Origin: Macrotrachela quadricornifera
Taxonomy: Eukaryota > Rotifera > Eurotatoria > Philodinida > Philodinidae
Reading direction: 5' to 3'
Length of the DNA: 64,000 nt
NCBI GenBank assembly: GCA_022393335.1
Contig: JAJEKB010021074.1
Location: forward strand, 178,652-242,651
The notes under the pieces are model-generated. The model saw nothing but the letters and a program-made list of their open reading frames with translations, was not told the origin of the DNA and searched no databases. A program made the translations under genes and the position numbers. The first letter of the stretch is position 1. Each line of letters opens with the position of its first letter. Below are positions 34,545-47,807 of the stretch, one piece after another.

Positions 34545-36833
34545 ATGTTCGTTCGACGATGGTTTAATCGAAATGACAATAGAACTTCTCAATCAATATC
34601 TATTAATACTAATAATGAAGAAAATCACCAATCAAATCGTAATGAAAATAGAAGATTCGGTGATGAAGAAATTCTTGTTATTTATTTAGCAAATAATTCT
34701 CCTTGTCAATCAATAATAAATTTAATTCGTTTAATTAATCATTCCGATCCTCAGGTTAGTTTATATACAATTTTATAAAGTTTACTAATCAATTATCTAT
34801 CTTTCCTATATATTTATTTTATTTTTTCTAGATCTTCGAAAATGAAAATGATTGTTTAAATTCTATACAAAATATAATAGATAAAAAAATTTTTTTAATT
34901 CTTGATAGTTTACCATCAAATAATATTTTAAATACAATTGAATTTCTTCCACAAATTTATTCATTATTTATTTATTCATCTATAGAAAATTTAAATAATG
35001 ATAATATAAATCAACATGAAACAAGTAGATTATTAACAAATATAATAAATCAATCACAACAAACAATTACATTTAATTTATTAAAAAATAAAGAAAAATT
35101 TACACGTGATCTTAATAAAGAATCCGGGTCATTTTTATTTTTTCAATTATTTAAAAATGTTATTATGAATATGCCTAAAACTTTACAATCAAAAGAAATG
35201 ATGTTAGAAAAATGTCGAGAATATTATTCAAATAATATACAAGAATTAAATAATATTTATGAATTTAATCGAAATTATAAATCATCGGATGCTATTTCAT
35301 GGTATACAAAAGAATCATTTGTATATAGGTTAAAATATTTTTAAAGAAAAATAAAAAAAGAATTTTTTTATTTTATTATTTAGATTAGTTAATAAAGCAC
35401 TTCGTACAGAAGATATTGATGTTTTATATTATTTTCGTTTTTATATTATTGATTTATGTAAACAATTAGAATTAAAATCAATCGAATTAAGAAAAAAAGA
35501 AAATAATATATTAATATTATATCGTGGTTTAAAATTAAGTTTAATAGAAATTAATACATTTAAAGATAATATTAATAATTTAATTTCAACTAATGGTTAT
35601 TTATCTGTTAGTAGACTTCATTCAATTGCTTATAATTTTTCTAAATTACCAACAAATCGAATAGAATGTGTATCAGTTATATTTGAATATACAATTAATT
35701 TAAATAAAATAAAATCAATTGTTATTGCTGATATAGCTCAATATTCAGATTATCCACAAGAAGAAGAAGTACTAATTGATATTGGTAATAATATAATATT
35801 TATTAATATTATTATTTGAATATTTTTCATTTTTGAGGTGCTTGTTTTCGAATTGATTCATGTACATTTGATATAGATGATGATTTATGGTATATAAAAG
35901 TTCATGCAACTGATGAAGGTGCTAATATAGCTGCTGAATATATTGAATATTATAAAAATAAAATAGCAGATGCAAATATTGGTTTAATGTTTGGTCATTT
36001 ATTAATTGAAATGGGAGAATTTCTTAAAGCCGAAAAATATTTTAATAATATTCTTAATTCATCAAATCCAAATGATGAAGAAATAGCTTGTATTTATTTT
36101 AATTTTGGTCGAACATATAGATTTAAAGGAGATTTTAATCGAGCTATTGATTACTATACACGTGCTTATAATTTACATATTAAAGCTAAACCACAACGAT
36201 TATATAGTGCAGCTAAAACACTTAATGGTTTAGGACTTGTATATAGAGAACAAGAAAATTTAGATAAAGCTTTAGAATATTTTTATCAAGCACTTAAATT
36301 TTATGATAAAAGTGTTCAACGACAACATATTGATATTGCTAGTGTACTTATTAATTTAAGTTCTATTCAATGTGATCAAGAAAAAGTAAGAATTTAAATT
36401 GACAAAAAAACAAAATATATTTTGTTTTTCTTTATTGTAGTATAATGAAGCATTAAATAATGTTCGTAAAGCAATTAAAATTTATGATCATTGTCTTCCA
36501 TCTGGTCATCCTAATTATGCTTTAGCTTTAGTTAGTTTAGCAAATATTCATTTTAATCTTGGTGATATTAATATTGCTTTAGATAAATATAATAATGCAC
36601 TTGAAATGCAAGAAAAAGCATTACCTACTGATCATCCAGATATTGCTCGAACATTTTATAATCTTGCTTTAGTTTATATACAAATGGATAATTTAGATGA
36701 AGCACGAAATTATTTTCAACAAGCAAAAGATATTGCTAGTCGAACATTATCTTTAGAACATCCATTTATGAATCTTATTATTAACAGTACAAATTCTCTT
36801 GTGAATAATATTGATCAATCGCCTTCTGTTTGA
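34545..36833 (+). CDS. TPR protein with R-S-E ADP-ribosyltransferase domain, five exons
   Basis: Exons 34545-34754, 34832-35328, 35384-35784, 35838-36385 and 36441-36833 sum to 2,049 nt in phase, 682 aa. Residues 1-235 are an N-terminal region of unknown fold. The ADP-ribosyltransferase domain covers about 236-385: R283 in LYRGL, the S motif GYLSVSR (S310, S312) and ExE at E362-E364 in YPQEEEVLIDIG. These are the three NAD-binding and catalytic elements of arginine-type transferases. From about residue 410 to the end, tetratricopeptide repeats follow (GEFLKAEKYFNNIL, GDFNRAIDYYTRAY, ENLDKALEYFYQAL and later copies), which bind partner proteins. By family it should transfer ADP-ribose from NAD onto a protein bound or recruited by the repeats; the target is unknown. 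ART-TPR fusions are a known feature of bdelloid gene families. Introns are 52-77 nt. AATAAA lies at 36895. Confidence 0.9.
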
Positions 36834-37643
36834 TCTTAGTATATAAATATTGATAAGATTCTTATAATTATTTTTTTTGTCGTTCTATTCACACAATAAA
36901 AACCTTTATTCGTTTGTTGATTTATAAAATTCTGTATAATTAACTGTTTGAATATTGGAATAGCCTTGCGATGATTGATTTGTTTAATTATTGAGATATT
37001 ACAGAATGTTTAAAAAAATATTTTTATATTTAGATAATTTGTCAAATAATCGAATGAGTAATTGACTTAGAAAAATTTAATATTTCTGGCAATTTTCATA
37101 AATAATGATATAGACTTAATAACATTTGTAATGCATTAAACATATAAATTCAAAATAAAGATCTTTAAAACATTTTACTACTGATAAACGAGTTATTAAA
37201 GGAAATTTTTTAAAAAATAATTAGTTTAGGTATAAATATACACATGATCTTTTATTTTGATTAAAAAAAAGAATTTGCAAACATGACAATATTTTTTTCG
37301 AGAAATATATTATATTAGTATAAGATATTACAATGAATATTCTATAGTAATTTTAAAACATTTGATTCTTTATATAGATAAATGAATTTATTCATACACT
37401 ACTGTTATCTAACTGTTGAGCATGTTCTTTTTATATATTATATTTATAGTAACAGATATATATCTCGAATATACTTGATTATTTATTTATAATTAAAAAC
37501 AAAAACTGTACAAATTATTTATATGAAATGTATGATGTAAAAATAATAAGATTAAAAAAAAAGCAAGAAAAGAAAAATATTGTTAAACAATGTGTTAAGA
37601 TAAAAGTGGCAGTCTTTTTTAATTCTATTGGATAAGATAGATT
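36834..37643. other. Intergenic between convergent genes
   Basis: AT-rich, no gene. It contains the 3' UTR of the ADP-ribosyltransferase gene (polyadenylation signal at 36895) and that of the minus-strand secreted-protein gene. Confidence 0.5.
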
Positions 37644-38255
37644 TTACTTCTTTCTCTGGTTCGGAGATGGTTGTGTTAAAATGCTTCTAGGTAGGCGTGC
37701 ATATACTGTAGCCTTTATACTTTCACTTGAAATTGTTGTGCAATTACTATTATGTAAGTTTGGAGAAAAAGTGAGTGTAGTAGTTGCAGGCAAAACATCC
37801 ACTTGTCCTTCAAAAGCGAGAAATCCGTCGAAAGTTTGTGGTGTATTCAATGAACGAAACTTATTCGATTCGCTGACAATGACAGTTAGATTGAAAATGG
37901 ATGGTATGAGGCCTGAAATTAATACATCGGTAGTACCATAATAAACAAATTTAGTAAATATTGCTTTTTCACAAGTGGCATTAGACAATCGGATTGATGC
38001 ATAATATGTAACATTGGCATTGATACTGTTCTCGGTCGGGCCTACTTGACATACCCACTCACCATTATTTTTCATTTCTTGTGTATTAACTGGATTGCCT
38101 GTTGCACCCGGTAATGATTGATTATAATTGAGAACTAATATTTTATCTTTACATGTAGCTACAGCACCATCCGGATTTAAAATATCAATTGATAAACAAG
38201 AGTTAATGAATAAGCAAACCATGATTGTGAATAAACTCGATGAATGACGAAACAT
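37644..38255 (-). CDS. Small secreted protein, unknown family
   Basis: 203 aa, single exon, ATG at 38255. A signal peptide is clear (about residues 1-22; hydrophobic FTIMVCLFINSCLSI). The mature part has five cysteines and several N-glycosylation sequons (NQS, NVT, NAT, NLT, NCT). It has a beta-rich look (TYYASIRLSNATCEKAIFTK, LTFSPNLHNSNCTTIS), compatible with a small extracellular sandwich domain. It is longer and more biased in content than chance frames here. No family was recognised; it could be rotifer-specific. Confidence 0.7.
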   Translation of the reverse strand: MFRHSSSLFTIMVCLFINSCLSIDILNPDGAVATCKDKILVLNYNQSLPGATGNPVNTQEMKNNGEWVCQVGPTENSINANVTYYASIRLSNATCEKAIFTKFVYYGTTDVLISGLIPSIFNLTVIVSESNKFRSLNTPQTFDGFLAFEGQVDVLPATTTLTFSPNLHNSNCTTISSESIKATVYARLPRSILTQPSPNQRKK

Positions 38256-40929
38256 TTTGCTCCGTATTAATATAATTGATATATTTAACTTTAATTGATC
38301 TACAACAGATTAATTTAGTGTGAACATAAAGCATAAACTATTTAAAAAGTTAGAATAATAATGAAAAAATCGATATTGGAGAATGATTTTCTAGCAGAAA
38401 ATGGATTTGTGGTTATATGAATAATTCATATATTTTCAAATGGCAGGTATATAGTACTCTATTCTTTTAAGTTAATTTTAGAATAATACTTTTGAAATCC
38501 TATGTAACTCTGCTTAATGATATCCTTCACTAGAACAAAAATAGACAAGATCAATCAACCTCATCTTTTTAAATTCTTTAGCTCGACCGAGTTCACTATC
38601 GATAAGATAAATCTAATTATATCACATATACGATGCAGTTTTGATGTTTAGATCGAACGAAGACGATAAAATTAAGGTATTATGTCGTATACTCATACAT
38701 ATGATTGGTTATTTTGCTCATATTGTACATTCATACTGCTTTCATAGTGTTTTAAAGTCGATTATGTACAAAAAAATATTGTGTATTGTTTTTATTATTC
38801 GGTTTCCTCTTAGGATTTATTTTTGAAATATATACTTATGTTATCATATTCATTCATTTTTCATATTTTGTTTGTAACTGACATTGACTAAAGGTTGAAC
38901 ATTTTTTTCAGTCATTTCTGTACAAAAAGCTCTGTATAATGAACATATACTGACTAATTACGTTTTCGTCTATGAAACAAGGAGATTTAAATAAATAGAT
39001 AAGGATATTTTTTTGACTTTCGTTGTTTAAAATTGATTGTTAGTAGTTCAAATTAATAAAATATTCTTTTTCGTTTGTTACGTGATAAATAAAAAAGTAT
39101 GCGCAATCGATACAGAACGATACTTTTTTATTTGATACAGATCATGACAGGTACTAATATAAAAGACATGTAGTTATCATTCATGTGTACTCACCATATA
39201 TTATATACACATATAAACTTCATTCACAGTGAAACCTCTCGAAGATGAACATCTCCTTTCATGAACATTTTTCGAACAGTTTCGTTAGTTTTCGTCTTAT
39301 GGAGAATATTTTATTAACTTTGAGTCAACGTTAGATTTAATTGGGGGATCGACAAATAAATGCATTATTTGATAAGCAGATACTACAAAATCATTCAAAT
39401 AAATCGTTGAACTCGATATGATGAGTTGCATTTGTTTACAAGACCAAGATATGCACGGCCAACGAATGATTTATACCAAAGTTCCATTGAACTTTTGGAT
39501 TTAAATTAATGCTAAGATCCACAACTGGTCTTACTTTTGGTGATCACATGAAAAATGAATAGAACGAACAGTATATTGACTCTACTATATTGCTCATTTG
39601 ACAATAAAGTGTCTTTAATTAACCATACAATTGCAGATCGCTCGACCAATGAATAGACAAACTATTGCTGCCATTTCTGAGAAACCAGCTTATTGGTAGG
39701 ACTACAACGACAGCGAAGACGCCTTATCTGTTCATTGTGTATCTGTCCACCTGTTAGATATTCAATCTAATACATGTTTGTAAATGTAAAATAAATGGTA
39801 TGTTTGTGCAATTATGCTTCGGCTTTATATATATCAAGCATGAAGCAAAAGCGTATTGAGTAAAAATAAGTTTTAATTTTCGGTATGTACAAATGATGAC
39901 ACAAACCTCTTTATTTTTAGCAACGAGAAAAACAAACAGAAATTCTTATTCATACAAGGAGAGAGATAATTAACGTTTATAATTATGTATATACGCATTA
40001 TATAACGCTAATTTCAAGTGTATTTTTTCTGTTCTGTAAGCGAGAAAGATGCTTACCTTTTGTTTACATGGATATATTCGTATAATATCGTCATGCACGA
40101 TCCCAATTTTCTCCATAAGGTAAGATGCATTATTATCATTCCTTTCAATAAACATGTGTAAAAAATGTTATTATGATTGAGAAAAAAAAATTATGTTTCT
40201 ACTTCATTACCCTTGCGAACAATTGACGTATTTTATTTCACCATTACATTCTCAATTTCCGTTCGATAGCTTTTTGAAAATTTATACAGTTTTATTCTTT
40301 CATCTAAGGGAGAAATAGCTGCAATTGTTTTTGCTTATATTTGTAATTATTGTAAACCGTTTTTACATCTAAAATGTAAGAAACCAACTTTTTTATAATA
40401 AATTTTTAGTTTTAATTTTTAGATTTCGCAAAACTGCTGCATTTCAGCTAATAAATTCGTCATGTATGATACGGATATAGTAATACCAAAAGTGATAGAT
40501 AGCCTGTCACGTAACTATTTAATTTCTCTCTGCGACTTAAAATATAAATGATATCATAAAGTATTTTATACCAAAATAATACTCGTCAAAAAGTGAATTT
40601 ATGAATGTAATTAATAGGCTGTGAAGGAATTATTGAATATGAAATTATTGAAATGCTTTGAACTACATGCTAAAATACTCACATACTTTACGATTTTCAC
40701 TCTTCTTTTACATATTTTCATCAAAACTGAATATACAGATCAGAGACGAACACAGAACAGGATGATCATGTATTTAATCAAGTACTTTTTTTTACAATTT
40801 TTGCATTATACGTACTGTTTCATAATATTTGATAGGTACTGCTGCAAAATAGTCATACTTTCGTCCTCGTCGTCGCCCTCATACTGATTGCTGCGTGCAA
40901 TGTACCAATCAGTAGAAAGGCGTGACTGA
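38256..40929. other. Long intergenic stretch
   Basis: No gene supported. Open frames at 38641-38826, 39970-40155 and 40621-40887 lack splice partners or motifs. The words CGATACAGAACGATA at about 39108 and GATACAGAACGATAAA at about 61612 are alike, a possible shared promoter-proximal or repeat-derived word. Confidence 0.4.
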
Positions 40930-42595
40930 ACTGCAGAAAGACTCAAATTAAACAACTCGATCAAACTGTACAACAAAGCCGATTAGCTATTGCTGATGAA
41001 TTATTATCACTCCCGAACTTTGATACTGCCCGACGCATGATACAACGTTATCGTTTATCCGTTCGTTAGGGGTTCCCGCTCTTCGCCAATAAAACTTTCG
41101 CCAGTTACTGGCGAAAATCAGGTGGATATATTGGCGAAAATCCGGTGAACTTTCGCCAATTGGCGAATATCCATGTATTCTTGCCAATTAGTTGGTGAAA
41201 GTTATGTGAACTTTCACCAGTATTGGCGAAAGTTCATATGACTTTCGCTAATATTGGTCAAAGTTGAATGACATTATTAAGTGTACTCAAGTGCATGAAT
41301 TGGAATATGTTTAAATATGACAAGATCGAGTTTTGAAAATATGCTGAGTTAAAAAAGAAACAATAGGAAACATCATGTGAAATGACGTGGGAATAGAAAA
41401 GAATAAATATAAATAATGTAAAGAAAGGCTAGAATAAAGTAAATAAGAAATATAAGAAGAAAAATTTAATCTTGATCTGATGTGGGGGTAAGGATGGGGT
41501 TTTGATCGACATATTTTAGTCGTTTTAGTAGTAGATTTTACCACAGATGTTGAAGTTGATGTTGCATTACTAGTAATCTGGGATCGTAATGCTCCAGCAT
41601 GGGTTGTGACAGGCATTGGATTACAAATATCTGAAAATATCTCACTCCTAATATATATATTAGTTCGATTTCTCATGAGAGATTTTCCCAGTTATATAAG
41701 AAACATATTGTAATTTATACAAGCTAATTCGTATCCGTTTTTCTATTGTTCGTCCTACAAAATCTAATACTTCGAATAAAATTTGTGATAATGACATAAA
41801 CGAATGTTATCTATTGCACTAATAGTTGGTGGTCTTCTCACTCAATATCAATTTACATTTAAATAGATGACATTTCGATGGACTCTCGCCAATATTGACG
41901 AAAGGTTATTGGAATTTCGCCAATTGGCGAAAGTATTGACATTCACTGGCGAAAGATAAGTGGAAATTCGTCAATTAGCGAAAATACAGGATGTATATTG
42001 GCGAAAGACCAGTGGACGTTCGCCAATGGCGAGAGTCCAGATTGCGAAATTCCTATTGGCGAACTTCCGGCTACCCCTTCATTATTGTCCTCGTAAGGCT
42101 ATTAGCAAAGTTAAGGCTAACGATGTAGATGAACAAAGTCGATGCCAATTTGCTGCATTACATCACTTGGCCAACATCAGGAAATACAGTTTTGAAGATG
42201 ATTTAACTGGTTTTATTTGGTAGAATATTTATGTCTTTCGCCAGTTTGATAATTGATTAAATAGCAACACATTTTGTGATACAGTTAATGAAGCACTATC
42301 ATGAAATTTGCGAAAATTAAATGGATTATTATTTATTTCTGATGGAGTAAAATGGCACAGAAGTGTTCAATGCAAACGATAGTGTGATAAATATAATATT
42401 GAATTATGTGAATGGCCAGGTTACAGTCTTGACTTTAATGCTATAGAACTGGTCTGGAACATTATCAAACAAAAGGTTAAAATCAAAAATCCAAGATCAC
42501 AACGTCAACTAGAGAATGCGATCGATGAAGCTTTAGATGGTTTATCATTAAATATTATTCAAGCATGCATTAAAAAGACTCAAGAAATATGTTAA
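40930..42595 (+). pseudogene. Tc1/IS630-type transposase, dead and interrupted
   Basis: The C-terminal part reads CEWPGYSLDFNAIELVWNII then KQKVKIKNPRSQRQLENAID at about 42405-42530, ending at TAA 42593-42595. It matches the WPGxSPDLNPIExxWxxxK block that holds the last acidic residue of the DDE triad. A preceding piece GVKWHRSVQCKR (about 42343) is the DGAxxH region with its Asp lost, and an in-frame stop follows. An N-terminal fragment ending DTARRMIQRYRLSVR lies at about 41020-41068. The two halves are separated by the foldback element at 41067-42077. Stops and frameshifts show it is inactive. Confidence 0.75.
41067..42077. mobile_element. Foldback element made of TTCGCCAA/TTGGCGAA repeats
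   Basis: The ends are inverse: AGGGGTTCCCGCTCTTCGCC on the left, and AAGGGGTAGCCGGAAGTTCG when the right end is inverted. Each side carries many copies of a 20-30 base unit based on TTCGCCAATATTGGCGAAAG, itself a small palindrome: at least eight on the left (41075-41265) and eight on the right (41880-42070). The 600-base middle is unrelated AT-rich DNA with a 121-codon minus-strand frame. Insertion into the transposase pseudogene is clear, because transposase sequence resumes on both sides. Confidence 0.8.
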
Positions 42596-43779
42596 CACTT
42601 TATATCTTCATATTAGATTTTTACTTTTATTATGAACCGCTATACTTGTACTATTCATATATATTCAAGAAGATATTTTCTAACTACAAACTCTATATTT
42701 CAGATGAAAAACCAAGCGTACGGTTAATTTTGTTGCTGGTAGGATGAAGGAAGATACTTCCTAATGCCCTGAACGGCATGAACAACACTATGTTTTGCCC
42801 TTATAATAATGGAGAAAAACAGACAAAATAAAATATGAACCCGGATGACCTTATAGTGACTGGCAAGGAAATATTCCTAGGTGCAGGAGTATTTTTTAGG
42901 CGATGTTTTGCGCATCATGTATCCTATAGTGAACGATGTCTATGGTAAAAAGAGTTCGAGTTTCTGACTTGTTTCTAAGAAGATATCGGACTTGTAGCGA
43001 ATTTTCTTTGTAGAATTTTCACATTGGCAACAAAGCGATACTTTCTAATTTTGACCTGAAACTTTGCCTGCATAAAGGTCTTAGGAAGACCAGTTTGCAT
43101 AAAAATTTTCAGAGATCTTGGACAAAGTCCCTGAGGGAGTCCACGGCAATGAGTTGCCCAATACTTTAAAAACGTAGTATCTCAACAACAGCAGGCTTTT
43201 GGCACCAACCATTTCAGGAATCTTATCTTCGCTATGAGTTCTAGCTATAGACAAAATATGAGCCCAAACAGAAGATGACACTTGGGGAGGTGCCCTTGTT
43301 AGAATTTTTAAGTATCCTCCTTGGATGCCTTTAAGAGGTCCCAGATATTCCTTGAGATGCTTAGAGATAGTATGATGTAGCCTTTTCAAGTACTCTTAAG
43401 AGATTCTAAAGATGGTCTGCACAAATTTTCATAGTGATCATAATTCATGGAGTTGAACTATTTGAGAAGATTCAGTTCTTTCAAAAGGATTATTCATGTA
43501 GTTTAGTTCATCATATCCGAACTAAATTTGAACGTGTCCATCTGTAGTAATGAACACAAAATTTATTCTTGCATATACATGAGTTCACAAGATGATAGAA
43601 AATTTCTTGTAAAACTTTATGAATATGATCTTGTTCAATATCATTTCTTAGTTTTAGTTTCATAGATCATTGCTCAGATGATATTTTCTATTTAACGATG
43701 TTACATGTATCAAATAACTATAACAAATTAATTTGAATGTTGTAGATTAAGTTCATGGATCAACATCAGTCTGTTTTTT
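42596..43779. other. Intergenic, with an old repeat
   Basis: No gene supported. 43030-43440 contains phrases like TGAAACTTTGCCTGCATAAA and AAAATTTTCAGAGATC that resemble the style of the foldback at 5598-6222 (TGAAACTTTGCCCCTATCAA). They are probably distant relatives of that element. The 102-codon minus frame at 43081-43389 is part of this repeat. Confidence 0.4.
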
Positions 43780-45604
43780 TTAACAACGTACAAACTTTTG
43801 AATTCGATAGTTATAAGAGTCTGCTACATATAAATTGAGTTGCGAGTCAAGTGCTAATGAGTATGGAATTTGCAATTTGGTAGGATTACTACCAGCAGCA
43901 TTTGTGATGCCAGCGATTGTAGTGCCATTTGATTCACCAGCTTTGAAAAATTGAATTCGATGATTATTAGTATCAGCTACATAAACATTACCCATCCAAT
44001 CAAGAGTCACATCACGAGGATAATTTAAGAGAGTTGACGAAGAGCCACCCATACCAGTGATACTACCTGCAATAAGTGTCCAAGTATCAGCGCCCAACAC
44101 CCAACGAACAACATTATTACCGCCATAATTAGCAATAATAAGGCTATTCGATGATGGCTCAAAATAGATTCCAGAAGGTGAGTACAATTGTGTACTACCA
44201 GTTCCTTGTCCATTGCCACCAGCTACTATTGTACCACTCGTTGCGTCAAAAGGATAACACATTACTCGATGATTTCCATAGTCAGCTATGTAAAGTTTAT
44301 TCGTGTTTGGATCACGTGCAATATCGTAGGGAGAGTTGAGCTGATTAATCGCTGATCCACTTACACCTATCAAGATTCTTATATAAACATTTAGTTAAAA
44401 AGATATTTCTTAATTTCTTTATATACTCAAAATTAAATTATTCTAATAATTTACTTTAGTTTTTCTTACCGGTTCCAGCAATGGTCGTGCCTGATGAGGC
44501 ATTAAATAGCCACAATTGAACTCGATGATTGTTAGTGTCTGCTATATATAAATTGTTAACTGAATCGACGAGAACACTGTTGGGTAAAGCCAACGTTGTT
44601 GATGTTGCACCTGAAGCTCCATTAGCTGCTCCCGCTACTGTAGTTCCATTTCGAGCATTCATCCTCCATCGTTGAATGCGATTATTATTTTGATCTGTAA
44701 TATATAGTGTATCTGTTTCATCGAATATTAAACCAGAAGGCAGAAATAAGCGATCAGGAGCTGTACTCGGAGGGCCAGGTACTCCAGCCACCGTTATCCC
44801 AGTTGTATTCCAAAAGCAACCGGAGATAGAAACTATCAAATTAAACAAAGTATATGTCATTAATAAAACAAAAGTAGAATCTATCCGAATTCATAAATGA
44901 TAGTATGGGATAAATTTATACATGTGCAGTCTAGATGAGAAAGTTTCTTTTTCTATTCAAATTGATATCTCTAACACTGATTTAATATTTAAATAAAGAA
45001 GAACAATCAATCGATTAATTTTTCTTTAAATATGAAATAGGATAGAATATATTATAATATTCTTACTTGGTACACAATGTGTTCCATTCCAATGCATTGT
45101 TCGATTATTTGTGCATTGATATTGATTATCTGGAGTAGTTAATGTTATATTATACTCATTTTGACAGACTGATCCATTGTAAAATTGTCCTATTGGACAT
45201 GACCATTGATTATTATTTGTACATGATAAATATCGATGAATATCATACAATGAAATGCATGGTTGACTGTATAAAGAATAGAGATCAGATATTTGCCTTA
45301 CATAACCAACACGAAATGTCAATGTTAATGATGAAATTATTTTACTTTCATCTGTCCAGACAGCAAAGAGACGACATATTCCTTGAAAACTATCATACTC
45401 AAATGTTTGACACGTAATCTCAGATGAACAAATCATAGCACATCGAGTTATTGACATAATGTTCAATTGAATTGAGATAAGATTAGTCGGATCAATCGGT
45501 TGAAGCTCCATACCAATAGAAGATATTTCAAAATGAACGATATATTGCTGTTGTCCATCGACAAAAGATAAGATCCGAACTAAGACCATAAATAATAGAA
45601 ACAT
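43780..45604 (-). CDS. Secreted PAN/apple-like + NHL beta-propeller protein, three exons
   Basis: Exons 45604-45067, 44832-44470 and 44366-43780 sum to 1,488 nt in phase, 495 aa. ATG 45604 opens a signal peptide (MFLLFMVLVRILSFVDG); the frame starts earlier only at a TTG. Residues about 20-110 resemble a PAN/apple fold (RCAMICSSEITCQTFEYDSF, then GICRLF). A short cysteine-rich stretch follows. The rest is NHL repeats: LYITDQNNNRIQRW, LYIADTNNHRVQLW, LYIADYGNHRVMCY, VYVADTNNHRIQFF and LYVADSYNYRIQKF. Alternating GTTVAG/GTTIAG turns complete each blade, giving a propeller of about six blades. It should be extracellular and may bind proteins or glycans; no catalytic function is implied. Donors are GTAAGA and GTAAGA, acceptors TTTGATAG and CTTGATAG. 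Confidence 0.88.
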
Positions 45605-47807
45605 TTTTTTTTTCAACAAACTCAAATAATTCGATTCGTTTTTTTACAAACGTCTTTATATACAATGATGAATCAGGTGCTTTTATCTAACTATAAATGA
45701 AGTTTTTTCTTCGCGACAACATAATAGAATAAATAATTTACTTTGATAAAAAGAAAATAATATTTCTATCTTTTGATACTTTATCATACTTTATGTAAAT
45801 GGCACTTCTGTCGTTTAACACTATTGACGTAAGTAAGATTTCTTTATGTTCATTATAAAAATTTTATAAAAAAAAAAAGAATGATAAAAACGTGTTTTTC
45901 CAATCTCAGAACTCATTTTGAAGAATATAGGTCATGTCAAATTCAAATTTGACCCTTTATATACTAAATTCATCGAGAAAGTTAACATTTTTTTTTCTGT
46001 CAACATATTTTCGTATCAATTTGCTTTACAAAAAATTGAATTTGGATTTAACATAATATATGTTCTTGAACATGCATCTAGCTTTCATTTAATGGATGTT
46101 TTTTTCATTTGAAAACATATTTATATTTAGTGAATAAAAAATATATATTATCTTCTCTTTTCTCTTACAATCTTTTTTGCATCCTGTCTATCTATGAACA
46201 CATTCATTTTGAATGCATCTATTTCCTAACTTATTTTCCATTCTCAAATAATAGATTTTTTAAGTAACAAGAAATATTCATCACGTACTAATTTACCCTA
46301 CCTTAGACTGACAGAATAGATATACGAATATTGTCGCATTTAGACATAAATATGCAATAAACAAAAAGGTAATATATTTGTGAATTGACAATGGTCATTT
46401 GTACGACAATTTGTATGTGATCATGTGTAACATGTTACAGACAGATAGATGCAGATGAATTTAGATTTCTAGACCCTATCCTTTCAGTCTATGGAAAAAT
46501 TACACATATATTTTGATACATATCACAGAAAAAAAAATTAATTTTAATCGAATAATATCATTTCTTATCTACATCTTCAAGATTAAGATAATTATATGAT
46601 GATTACATTATCTTACTAACTGTGTAGTCCACCCTTTATTGAAAGATATAGATTGAAATCTTAAGCTTTTTTTTTTGTAAAATAACCAAAGTAAATAAGT
46701 ATTGGTTTGTAAATTTCATTTTTTTTCTGATTGATCGATTTTGCACTACAGTATTTTTACCATACTACATAAAAGACATCATTTTCTCTTATTTTATGAT
46801 TATATATGTTTATTCATATTTATTCAACAAATTCTAATTTATTAATAAATCAAATTGACCACTTATATACATTATTAAGTAATATAAATTAATAAGAATT
46901 GAAAGTAAAAGTTATAATTTTAACTTTTTCGCGAAAGAATTTTCTTCAATTATGTATATCATAGTCATTCTAATATAGACTTTACAATTCAGAATTATGA
47001 CTCAAATATATCATTAGAATATGAGTTTAATGTGTTCCGGTTGTAATATAATATGTTTGTTAGTAGATGTGCTTAACAATGGCAAATTATACTCACAATC
47101 TATAGTTTGGCTCTATTGCGGATGACCGAAAATATGAATGATGATTGAATCACAAACTGTTTGAAATCGAAAAAATGTTGAAATTGACTGCTTTGCAAGT
47201 ATCAACATCATTATTCAAATGCATATAACTTTTGAAGGAGAGAGAGCATAGAAAGATTAAATTTGTATAGATTTGTAGATCTTGAGCTGACGGATCTATT
47301 ATACTCTTTATAAATAAAATTTGATGCAATCGTAGTGGAGGTACATGAATTTATTCGTATTATCTTTCTTAATTGAAGTATGGATAAATGAAGCTAAATT
47401 ATTCACATACCTGCTAGTGATAAGATGGACGTATAATGAAAGTATTATTTGAAGCAAGATTAATTATTTTATTTTATTAAATAAATTCATATCTTCAATA
47501 GAAATGACTATTTTATTCTCAAACTTCAGGATCTTAATCAGCACTAAGTGTCTTACTAATGATACGAATTTGACACGCTATTAAAGATATTAGTATAATA
47601 GTACAACAACATTATTAATAATAATAAGCATGTATGCCTACTTAGAAAGTCATAAAAAATTGAATGATTCTAGGGTAGCGAATAACTCATGGAGATATAT
47701 TGTTTGATTATATGTACGGTTAAAAAGTAATTGTTACAGTTGAAAATGTTTCACCATCAATGTCTTACCAGGGAACATCTCCAACTGTTAAATCGCTTTT
47801 TCAGTTG
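45605..47807. other. Intergenic
   Basis: AT-rich, no gene or bounded repeat recognised. A 64-codon frame at 45918-46112 is unsupported. Confidence 0.45.

Noticed and set aside
43081..43389. 102-codon minus-strand frame
   Set aside because: It lies in a repeat resembling the 5598-6222 foldback family and shows no protein features.
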